Source: Paralvinella palmiformis (taxonomy: Eukaryota > Annelida > Polychaeta > Terebellida > Alvinellidae). Taken from it: a DNA stretch of 64,000 nucleotides. The stretch lies in contig JAODUP010000152.1 of NCBI GenBank assembly GCA_025642065.1, positions 447,001 to 511,000 on the forward strand, given 5' to 3'. A model generated the notes under the pieces. The model was not told where the DNA came from and ran no database searches. It worked only from the letters and a program-made list of their open reading frames with translations. Positions 11,339 to 24,100 of this stretch are shown in pieces (the stretch's first letter is position 1; every line of letters begins with the position of its first letter). Made by a program: the position numbers and the translations under genes.

Positions 11339-14300
11339 TTTACAGACATATTACAGATGAGCTCATAATAAAATTCCTCAATCAAAGCAGTTGTTAAATT
11401 TCTTAATGCAATGCAATTTAAGTCCATTGGAAACACGGTCTGGTTATCATAATCCCTTTTAGCACCTTAATAAATGAAGACAATACGAATTGTCGTTTCA
11501 TTGTGACCAATTATCTCCAAATCTTACAGCCTTGATAAGTTACAGATCTGTTGATGGGCATTGTCTACCACAAGTACTTCACTTTTAGTGTCTGTTTTTA
11601 TATGCATGGCTTTAAAAAAATTGTTTTGTAATAGACCCATTGCATGATGACGTCAAAAACCAAAACAAACCAGGCGCGCTTTGTATTGTGGGATTTATAG
11701 GGGGTCCACTGAGCGATAATACCATGATAATCCCGCCTTTTTAACCTTAAACGTCAATGTTATAATCTGTTAAAATCTTGCCAATAGCTAACTCCTGCAT
11801 ACCGTATTGTCATGCTACTAGTAAGCGATATAAACAGTTCAGTTGGCATGTGTTGGCTGCAGGATGAAACACTGAGAAAGCGTTGGGTAGTTTTAAATCA
11901 AAATGACAATCTACGAGTCAAATTTTTTAATTACAGTGTCAGTGTAAGATTGACTGAAACAGTGAAAGGCGCAAATAAAGTGTAATTTACCAATATTATT
12001 ATCCATCAGATCATAGATAATAATATTGGTAAATAAAGTGTAATTTACCATGTTATTATATCCATAAATAATAAATTAAATTTACCAATATACTAGACTC
12101 TATTCTTCTTCTTCTTGTTAAATATAATTTTAGTGTGATTTACTATGAACACCATATTTTAACAGTCTTTGTTATGTGCAGTGAATATTATTGTACTATG
12201 GTTTACAATGTTGAATACCACACTTTACTATCATTTAAAAAGTAGTAATGACGGATGATTAGCATATAATTATAATCTGATTTTCAGTTTTGGAATACAA
12301 TTTTTCAACAGTTCCGGCTTTTTTTGGTGTCGAAGCAGAGTTAAACGGTACACAGAAGTTAGTTTTTGGCATGATTATAACAGATCCGGAACATTGACGT
12401 TTATGGTTAAAATGGCAGGAATATTCCAGTATTATCGCTCAGTGGACCCCCTATAAATCCCACAATGCAAAGCGTGGCTGGTTTGTTTGGGGGTTTGTGA
12501 CGTCATCATTCTTCAGGCTTATTCACACCATTTTTTTAAATTAGCAAAATTTAAGACTAGAAGTTTGAAAAGGTTTGTTTTTATATCAAAATTGTCATTG
12601 TTTCACTCAAAGATATATTTCAGAACTATGTTCATATTTTTCTTTTACCAAAGTGATCAAAGTTATGTCGGCATCAGATATTTCCCAGTGTCTAGAATTT
12701 TCCATGAAATGAACTTCATCCAATGTCATCACAAATGGTTCTGTTTGTTAGATGTATAGTTTATTATGTCATGTATGGAATTATATAGGCCATACCTTTA
12801 TTATGCTAATGAGTGTGGATTTTTTAAGCTATCTAATATGAATGAAACAATATATGTACATAAATATTTTATTTTGTCATCACAAGTAAAAATTGACAGT
12901 ATAATAAATATGTGGAGAACCGTTACCATATGGATAAAATATTATATTTCGCCATCAAATGCTATATAAATTATATGATTTTATCTGTCACAGACAAGAG
13001 TGTTATGGCCTACCACACCTTAGCTTAAACCGTACTGCAATGGTCCAGATTGTGGATTAAAATTCAGCTCATACCTGTATTTGTGATATTTGTTTCCCTT
13101 CGTAGACATTCCTCAGCCATATGTCCCAGGTGCAACCAGTACCAAGACTAAACAACCCAATTCACTAATATCACAGATCACCAATAGAACACTGACTCGT
13201 GGGTTAAGCATGGGATTACTCCACTGAATATGCTATATAATGTAAATTATAAATATATTTAGAATTAGTACCCTTGGTGAAGCAGTAAACTACAGACCAT
13301 ATGCATCTTTTTTATTTGAGGTAGTTAGACAGCAAAGTGGTGGAGAATGTATTAATTTACTATAGGTCTGGCACAGACTTACAATAATAATTTACTATAA
13401 ATATATAGTATAATTTCTCCATAAACTACTGCATTGTCATTTTATCAATATGACATAAATACAGCTGTATATATGTTTTGGTGTTCTTGTGTTCACTCTA
13501 CCATTGATTAATTACTGTTTTAACAGCGCAGCCGGATTTTTAATGGCCTGGGTGTATTTATTTTAATTACATCGAAATTCATACCTAGCAATCTTCCACA
13601 ATTTTGGGAAGTGGCTGCAGTTTATTAAAAAATCATCATGAAACAGATTTTTTTCCTGATGTTAATTTTATCACTATTGTAAATGTGAACTCTTCTTGTT
13701 TTACATCAACCCTTGTTCTAAATGATCTGAGTGAACTCCATACATAAGGGTTTGAAGTCAAAGGTGAAATGTCCATCAGTCATGGATAGGTCAGAATTTG
13801 AACTCATGTGGAATAAGTCTGTGTCTAACCACAAAGTTTGATTCTAATTTGGTTTTCATTATTGCATTTATTTTTATTGATTATTTTGTAAACATACAGT
13901 AATCAATTAACTTACAGTACAAAAAAAATGAACTGTTATTTGAAATCAAATGTTACTCATGCTAGATAATTCTTTTTACATATATTTTATCATTTAATTA
14001 CAATTAGACTTCGACATCATGTCATAGTCATACTAATCAGTGACAATTTCCCTCAATCTATGGTTGGTATGATCTTGGGAGATCAACACAACATAAGGTG
14101 TCAAGTGAAGACACACTGCTTCAGTTTGGTCAATTAGATAAATCTGGGGATGATCTGACACATGAAGTCATATTTTCTTTGCATATAGGGGATTATTGAG
14201 TTCATATTAAGCACTTGGTGTTTAGCCAGGATAGGTAGATAAGTTTAACATTCACATAGATTCACTATTGATAGTTATCTCATGCCGAATACAAACCAGA

Positions 14301-17300
14301 AACAAAACCTGACTGCCACTTTGAGATTACAGCATTGTTTATTTCGTCAGTATATACTGATACTTGTCAACTGCACAATGTCTGGCAAAAAACAGGATTT
14401 TGTATGGTTATACTTTGATAAAACTAAAGTTGTGTGGAAAGCAGTATTTGGGGCAATGTGGCACAAAAATGCAGGGATTTATATTTAAAGGCAATCCTGT
14501 AACCATACTATGAAATAGGTCGTGGAGATGAAGTACTATCATTATTGTAGTGAAGTGGACACTGTATATTTCAAACACTATTAACCAGAAATATTAAAAT
14601 AAGAAATGTTATTTTTAAAATTCTAATGTTATAACACTGATAAAATAAAAACCTTCCCAGTCAGTAACAGGCTAAAAACAACATGTTTTCCAGCTCGTGG
14701 CTTGCATGGTGGAATGTACCCAACATACCTTAATTGACATGTCTACGGGTGAGCTTATGGTTCCAATATAAATTCTGTTGCCATATAATGTGATTAAAAC
14801 TCAAAACAGTCAATACTTCTTTCACACAGAGACTGTTTTTTGTTACTAATAAATTACTAACGAGCTACATTACTGATTGTGTCCAGCAGTGATTGATTGC
14901 TATATGCAGTGTGTTCATGATGCAATCATTCACTTCAGTGATAAAAAACCCATTGAATGGACACATTATAATAAAAATAAATTTATTGAATACTAAAAGA
15001 AGCAGAACACAAAGTAAACATGGTTCTCTTCAATCAGAAGGTTGTGTTAAGATTACAAAGTCTCCAAATTGGTGGTTTGTTTCTCACTACAACTGGGTCA
15101 AAATGCTTAGGCACAGCATTAATAGCAAAATTATATTTTGCTAAGACAAATCTGAGGACAAAAACAAATACCATATATACTTACTTATAAGTCACACTTT
15201 TTATACGCTAAAATCGAGTGCGTCTGATACACGGGTCATACTAAAAGGGAAGGTAATAGTAATGAATATATGTACAATAAGCAAATTTATTAGGTGTGTT
15301 TTCTCTGTTGTTTTCCAAAGATCCAAAGCCAAACTTAATCATGTTAACTGCCATGATTATTTAATCCGATGCTCTAATTAGTGAAGTGATCACAAATTCT
15401 TGTCATTACTATCGAGATATGTGAGCCTGTGTAATTGAACAGACCGGTAAATGAGGCCAGTCGAAGAAAGCATTACGGAAATGAATGCACAGCAGCGGGC
15501 AACCTGAAGCAGCTGTCATTACCTATTGTCACACATTAAGCAACCCTGCCATCATTACCAAATATTTCAAGAAGTGCTCTATCAGCATTGATTTAGATGG
15601 CACAGAAGATTATATATATTATATATGGATGTTCAGTGAAGCGAATGGTGATGATAAATTTTTGGGTTTTTAATCAATATTGCGGCAGTGTTATTGATCC
15701 TAAAAACAGGTGTGTCTTCTAAAGTTATATGCGAGTATATATGGTATGGGATGTTTTCTGCTTCATTAGTCTTGGCTATGAACCTGGGGTACTATATGAA
15801 TAACTTGGGGTATGTGTGCTCCAGTCACCTTCAAATCGTAATTATTATTGCTACTTAACAGTCCAGGGGTCTTTTGTCCATGGTTACTTACAAAATTTCA
15901 CATCTTTTGTCCTAGATTCAGAGTTGTGTGGATAGACATGGTGGGGTGTAGTTGTTTTGAATGGATCAAAAGATTCATTGAAGCCATTCAGTAAGATGTT
16001 ATGCACTAGTAGCTCCATCTGGTGAATACCTATCATGGTAGTTCACATGATTAATTTGATGTTCAAAAATATAACAGTCAAACTGTCTTGTAGCACACAC
16101 TTGTGTGATTCCTTTGTTTTTTACCAGTATGGTACCAAAATGAAGAGCAATCATTATGTCCATTGTACATTTCTTTGAATGACACACATATTATTATTCC
16201 CTTTTCTTGGGGTGTTCTGTTCATTTGGATTTGATCTTTGTAATTGGCCAGAGAATAAGATATTTAAAACAAATGCAAACGCAGTTTAGTATCTTTGAGA
16301 GTTAGTCAATGAGACACATTTCGCTGCAGAAGAGCTATTGTGGTTAAGGTATGAGTCTGGTTAGTTGCACAATTCTCAGAAGTTTGCTTCTTTCCACAAA
16401 ACATATGTGTGCATGTCAGTATTGATCAAATTGCGCATGCATACAAACACCAAGGTTTGGTTGCTTCATATTCTAAGCAGATGCTGGGTCAGTTTTATTT
16501 GGTCAATTCCTAATCCAGTTCTATTTCGTAAATTCCTAATCCAATTCAATTTGATCAATTATGGAATAGGAGTAGAGAGGTAGATGCTTATAGATGAAAA
16601 AAAATACCCCAAAAAAAGGAAAACACTATTTGGAGTCATATCTTAGTAACAAATAATGTCATTGTTGTTTTTTTTAGTAAAGGATAAGTTTAATGGTAAA
16701 TCAGTTTTGTGAACAATTCAAATTCTTAAAAAAAATCTAATTCCAGAATTAAATTGACCTCATCTCTGATTCTAAACGTTTACAACTAATCTAAATCAGT
16801 GGAGTTTAAACCCATCATACTTCAATCACAGCAATCTTGACTTGTGACCTTATTTAGCAGGCATAAACTTGTGTGGACAACATACCTGTGCCCAACCTTT
16901 CAGTTTTATGGTTAATAAGCTAAAATCTAGGTAGAAATACAAAGAAAATTTACTTGGTGAGAGTACTTTATGGTGAATAGTTGACATCAGAGGCCTATAT
17001 CCGGATACCAGTTGGAGAATGATCTTAGATGTCTGTTATCTTCGACAGACCCAGTGGTACAGCGATTAGAGCACGCACTACAAGCTACCAAGTTGTAGGT
17101 TCAAATCTGGCTGGTGCGTGTATTTGTGAGATTCGTGTCCCTTGGCCATATGTCCTCAGGTTAGACCAGTGCCGAGGCTAAACAATTCAACTTGATTTCT
17201 GACAGACTCTACCTGTCTATGTGTAATCTATATTATGAGATATATCCTGTTATCAGTTGGCCTAGGATCATGATGATCTGGAGGTAACTAATACTTGCAT

Positions 17301-18953
17301 ATTAGTAGGCATATATTGAGATGATGGGCATTATGCAACATAACTTGATTTTGACTATGAACCTCTGTAATATTAATAATCTCATTCTATCTGAGAATTA
17401 ATCATCCTTGAATTCAACATTTTCCTGCCTTAGTTTTATCATCAACATCTTGCACTTTCTGAATAATTTAGAGAGACCTTCCCCATACTAGTTGAAACTT
17501 AGAAACAACTCTACTTTCAATAATTACAGTACAAGTGTAATTTGTATAGAATCTTATTATAACCTGACTTTCATTCCAGTTAGCAGATATATTTGCATTT
17601 ATTGCCCACTGTAGCATATCTTGATGTTTCTGATGAGGTGGGAAATGATACAGAAGAAATGCTATCGGCCTCAGAAATGTACACCATCCTTGAAGTGTGA
17701 TAGGTCACCTTACGCCCAGTATCTTTGTCTCGGTTTCTCTGATATGGGAGTACTTTAAATAGCTGTTATCTATAGGTTTTTGTCATTTTACTGTCCGCCA
17801 AAAAGGAATTTCAAAATATTTCAATTAATCAAAATATTTCCCCAGAATGAGTAATAATTAATTAAGTAAAGGATTTGAGCCATCAGCTCTTGAAATGTCT
17901 CTCTGTATCGAAATTTGGAGTAGTGACCCCCTGTCTTTTGCTTATTGGGCACAGCCAGTTTAACATGATTATCCATGGCATGTGTTTTATTTAATGAACG
18001 TATGTCTGATGTCGGAATTTTGGAGTTTTCCTCATTTGTATGAAAGTGGAAATGGTTCTAAATCAGAGTAATTGATGAATAGCTACAACTTTAAAAGTTA
18101 CAGCATTATTTGTCACTTATTATATTAGATATTCCAATGGCGCTGTGATTAGAGTACATCACCGTAAACCTCAAGATCACTGTTCAAATCCAATGAAGTT
18201 ACCAATGTTTGCAAATATTTTTCCCTCATTGATATGTCCCTAGTTCGACTGGCGTCTGGGATATAAACATACCACTGATTCACTTTTAAAATATTGAAAG
18301 AAGGCTACTTCCACACACTATTTATATCCCTTGTTTTGTATGCATACTTAGGCTTACTGCACTTAAAATCTGGAAAGTGCTGGACTAATAGCTGACTAAA
18401 TGAGCTTACTGATCTGAAACTGGAATCACTGTAGGTGAAAATATGATTGTTACCTTTTTTTAACAACGAATGTATTCTGTATTATTATTAACTTGCTTTT
18501 GTCATAGGCTTTGCACTGAACTTTTAAAAAACATCTTATATATTTCATGATGATTAGTTTGACTGATGAGAAGATAAGTTCAGCAATGCCCACAACATAA
18601 TTGTGTAGAAAATCTCACCAATATTAACGGAAGACTGTTACCTAATTAGCACTGAATGATTCCAAAATACACACTACGGAATATATGATTCATTTTATGG
18701 TTGTTGTTTTTTTGGGGGGAAATGCTTTTGTCAGTTGACTTGGAGTGAGTCATCATATTAAGTAGATTACAAAACTTCCTGGACTAAATGAACTAATGTA
18801 ATCTGGTTACTTGTATTGGTGTGCCATTTGAAGGTAATTAATGAAGTTGTGAGTCAAGTGAACACCTGTTTGTGTTTACGCAGGATACATTGAATATGTC
18901 AGATGAAGCACCAGAACCTGGACGGGTAAGCAGAGGTAAGCTCAAGTTGACAG

Positions 18954-18993
<40 letters not shown>

Positions 18994-21166
18994 TGGAGCT
19001 GTGATGGTGTGTGCATGTTTGTTAGTTGCCATTAATTAACTGTGAACTTAGGCATGGCTGGAAAAATACACTCACGCACAAACATGAATTGGATAAACAA
19101 ATTGAAGGGTCAAGTCGGTATAAAAATGTACCCATCTGTTGGATGACCCATAATTTTGCATGTTGCGTGTAGCTCCCTGAATTTGTAGCATGTTTCCAAC
19201 ACCATGTGATTTTGTCTGGAGAGCAGCTATTGGTGCTTCACTAAACCAGTGAAAATCATACCAAGCTTTTTTGTTTTCCAACATCTGACCTACCATTCAG
19301 CTTTGAACATAAATTTGTGTAAGCCATATAATATTGTTGTTTCAGCTTCAGACAGGGTTCCTACGTGTCCCGGAAAACCTGGAAAATAACAAATTAATTT
19401 TCCAGGTCCTGGAAATGTCCTTCAAATTTACAAAATCAGGAAACGTCCTGGAAAAAATACTGCCTGTGAAAAAATCTACTTAGAACAAAAGAGCCAGTGA
19501 AAAAAAATTATGCCTGTAGAAGAAAAAAATACCATTACAAGGTCTTGATATCCCATTTTAGTTAAATTTTAAATAAAAGTCGGTGGATCAGACAGCTAGA
19601 AGCAGTGGGGAGGAGGCCATACCATAAAAATGTCAATAATCGATCATACATTGAATAAAGATATGCTGTTTCGCACATATCTTGATATAATATCTTTAAA
19701 TCTTGTATACTTTGTCCTGGAAATGTCCTGGAACATAATATTTCCTTGACTGTGTGAACCATTTTCAGCTATCTTAAAAACAACAATTCCTAGCCAGTGG
19801 GTAATTAACTAATGGTTATACCTTGACCAGTATATTTTGCCCGATCATTGATACATCTGCTGGGAACGAAATGACACGTTAGTAATTATTATTAAATATC
19901 TTGAACGTTAATTGTTACTATTATTTTGGTTGTTTATTAAAGTTATACAGTTTTATCACCGAGTTGATAATTAGAGATTTCAGGCTTTAAAAAGGTCTCA
20001 ATTATTTGGCAAAATTAGATTTCTTAATTAATGTATTTGATGTTTTCTTCTTTCTGCACGAAGTGGTTTGACATAATAATTTGAAATATTCCGATTCTTC
20101 GTGGTACCAAAATATCTCGGGAGCTTCGCCTCATCGCAACTGTCCTCTCTCTGATCATCAAGAAGCAAAGTATACCTTGTCACGGTACTGTCTTGTTTTC
20201 TTATGTTTGTATTGTTTATTTTATAATGAAACATAAAAACAGCTCGAAAAAACTAAGCTGTTGGTTGTCCAATGTTCTCGATAACACTCACTTGTATCTG
20301 TCTTTCACACACACACACACACACACACTATTTCATTAGTCTGTTTACGTAGGGTGTACAAGGTTGTATATTATAGACACTGAATTCAGACAGAGACAAA
20401 TGTGGCTGCTGAACGTACACTTGTTTTAACAAGCTTATTCACATTAAATTGGTTATATTTGTGTATTCACCTCACCTATCACTGTTCATTTACAGTTTTG
20501 GTGACCCTTCATTTTTATTTATAATTAGCCGCAGTTTGTCGCACATGTGTGTAGACACACTGGTTAAGGAATTGTTAGCGTTAATTGTGTTTTGTCCTTC
20601 AGTACCACTAAATTATCTGCACATAAATGCTCTTTACTAACTGATCGTCCTACATGTCGTAGAAGGTGACCCTAAATACACCTATGTGCTGATATAACAT
20701 GAAAGGCTGCTTATTTTTCTACTGACATGACTAACTGATACAACAGTTGTTAAGCTCTTATGTGTTCATGCTGTACTAACATCAGTACATTTTCTGTTCT
20801 TTAGCAGTCGTCCTGTTGATAAAACGGTTTCACCTCGGAAGGTAAATGGCATAATATAAATCAGAAGAGCCTGATCTAATCAATATTGATTGATGATTCT
20901 ATATCGCTGTATAGACAATGACCTGATGATTTCATTTTTTCAAGATGATGTAATCACTAATGTATATACTAATATGATGATTTTCTTCTATGAACATATA
21001 ATTGGATGTTATTATATAATGTCATTCATCTAAAATATTTGTCAAGCTTTAACTAGTTTAAGTTGATTCTCTTAGTCTACTTTAGACATGTTTGGTGGAT
21101 ATCTTGTGGAATAGTATCTAGATTTACTGTATAGTGAGTGATCAATCAAGCTGTTCCCCCCCCCCT

Positions 21167-21198
<32 letters not shown>

Positions 21199-24100
21199 TG
21201 GCAGTGCAGGAATGGGGCAGTGGCACAGAGAATTGTAATTTGTCAATATAAACTCGGGATGATTCATCAGGGTTCTTTTCATGTCTTGACGGTAAATCCA
21301 CCAGCACATGCGTGTTTGTGTTCTCATGTAAGGCTATATAATGGTATTTATATCCAGCTCATTAATTTATGATAAATCTTCTACTACCATTGACAAAGTG
21401 TGACATTTACTTCTGCCGAACAAGTGTTGTATATTTTACTTGGCCCATCAGAAATATACGCGTCTCAAGTAAGATTACCAAATTCCCATATCCTTGCAAT
21501 ACACTAACTAGGGTGCTTCAATGGCGCAGTGGTTAGAATATTGTATTCCCCTCTCTGTGTGTGTGTGTGTGTGTGTGTTGTTGGCAGTGCAGGAATGGGG
21601 CAATGGCACAGAGAATTGTAATTTGTCAATATAAACTCGGGATGATTCATCAGGGTTCTTTTCATGTCTTGACTGTAAATCCACCAGCACATGCCTGTTT
21701 GTGTTCTCATGTAAGGCTATATAATGGTATTTATATCCAGCTCATTAATTTATGATAAATCTTCTACTACCATTGTCAAAGTGTGACATTTACTTCTGCA
21801 GAACAAGTGTTGTATATATTATATTTGTTATTGTAATTATTATATGCTTTTAGATTCATTTAAGCATCTATCAGACTTCTGTATCAAGTATTATATATAC
21901 CCTCAAGTAAAATAGAAATCTAATTACTTAATCTCACAAAAATATATATATATATATATATATAGCTCCCACACATTGGCTAGATCCTAGAACTAGTAGA
22001 AGCAACCCTGAGGCACTGAACAATACTAAGGCCTAGATCTTACCGGTGGATCGTGCAGTATTAACCTCTTAATAATATTAAATGAGGTCAATTCAATTCT
22101 GGAATTTGAATTGATGGTCAATTTTGGATTTGAATTTTTTTAGAATTTGAATTGATAAATTTGAATTAGAATTGATCATCACTGCAAAAATAATTGAACT
22201 TTTCCTTTATTAAAAAATAAACAATAACAGTATCTGTTGTTAAGGCTATACCTAAAATAGTGTTTTACCTTTTGGCATTTTTTCCAAAATTGTTCAGGTT
22301 AATTCAGTTCTGGAATTGGAATAGATGTTCAGTACTGCAATTAAGGTAATTTACCTCCATCATATGATATTCCAGGTGAGACCAGTTCTAAGACAAAGCA
22401 ATTTTTCACTCATCCTCATTGAACAGTACTAATAATTGTTATCATGTTGTTCTTGATGTTTGGCTTATGATTACTATATGATGTCACTAGTATCAGATAG
22501 TATAAGATTCTGCATGCTTTGTACTTTGAAATATTTTACTGTTTTTTAAACATAAATCATAGGATTACTCTATTGGTAAATTATATTTCTAAATGGGTGT
22601 TAACAGTTGGGCGCTTTTAAATATGTTTTAAGTATCTTATCAAGATAGGGTACAGTAGATAGACATTTATATTTAAGGATGGATATGATATAATAATCAA
22701 TAATTTCAATTTTTTATATTACTTTATAATGTAATGAGTGAATTTTATCCTGTGTAATTTATTATTCTAGAGTTATAGTTATACAAGTAATATGCGCATG
22801 AAAATGATCTTATTCTAAGTTAAAATAAGAGATACAAACTGATTTGTTCCATTTTAGAGTAATGTTACTACATTTGTTCCATTTTAGAGTAATGTTACTA
22901 CATAAGTAAATACAAATTAACCAACAAATGAAGATTTAAACAAAGACTTTGTTTGGAATTTAGCTATCGGACTTAAAAGATAAAAAGCTTGATGATGGTT
23001 TTGTCATCTTTCTTAATGCACGTCACGATGAGAATTTAACTTACGGCTGGAAATGTAGTTAAGTTAGTGTTCATACTAGATCAGTTTTGCTTATATGTAT
23101 ATGAATGTCTGTAGCAGATGAATAAAACTTTAGGAAAGAATATGAACAAATTATGCTTTATGTTATGTTAAGGAATGTCGAATATAATGATTATACTAGT
23201 TATTGTAAAACTGTGCATTTGTGTGTGTGTGTGTGTGTGTGTGTGCTTTGACATAACACTTTAATTTTATAATAGTCCATAATTGTATTTGCTGCAGTGA
23301 GAAATGAGTGGCTGGTATTTGAAGATGGAGCTTTAGCACACAACTTACAGTCAGAAGAATGTGAGTAAAAAATGTCATATCATAGTTGTTGTGTGTGTGT
23401 GTTGGGGGGGGGGGGGTTCAGACAGATTTCTTCAATACTTTATTTTGATTGTTTATATCGTGATAACAAGATTTCTAATTCTACCTTTCAGTTAAAAACA
23501 AATATAGTTTTAATCGTTCAACAAGAAAAACAGCCAGGACAGATGTCCCACTGGCCAAATATGTCCAAAATGAAGAGGAACACAAATTACAGACAGAGAG
23601 ACTACAAATATTAGAGAGACAGAAAGCCATGTATGTATAATAGTTGATGGAGAATAATTGTAAACTTTATGTGCTGGGAATGGGCAGCTTCATTCTGCAT
23701 ATGTAAGATAATAACTGCATATTAACATTGACCAGGGATGTATAATTAATGGGAATCAATTCTACTAGAATTTCTAGGGGTACTTACAACTAATGGGGGG
23801 GGGGGGGTGAATTCCAATGGTGCAGATTTAGAGTTGGCTAGTAAAGGGCTGAATGTTGGTTAAGTAAACTAAGTAATACCTGCATCAGTTAAGACAGTGA
23901 ACATCTACAATACTTGATAGTCCACTACTTTCTGCAAAAACGTGCACAAATATGTTGTTTTCAATTAACACATCCCAACAAATTGCTTAACATTTTAAAT
24001 GCCTTTATTTTTCACATTTATTGAATTTAAATGCAAAGGATCGAGTGACCCCAGGATGTGCACTTTTTTAACATGCTAATGAATCTCCAGAATCAAAAGT

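Larger units (their letters stand above)
9533..23297 (+). other. CCDC50-like intron 1 (13.8 kb, contains exon 1B)
   Basis: This intron holds a SINE fragment (10604-10766), a (CA)n/(TA)n array (11271-11332), a MITE with long TIRs (11644-12510), a pogo-like remnant (15171-15746), SINE-like pieces near 13.0, 17.05 and 18.13 kb, a hAT-like element (19348-19762) and a 0.28-kb tandem duplication (21.16-21.82 kb). These are entered separately. The rest is AT-rich unique sequence. Confidence 0.7.

Noticed and set aside
12487..12969. Two adjacent plus-strand open frames downstream of the MITE
   Set aside because: The first starts inside the MITE arm. Neither has coding composition or homology that I can recognise.
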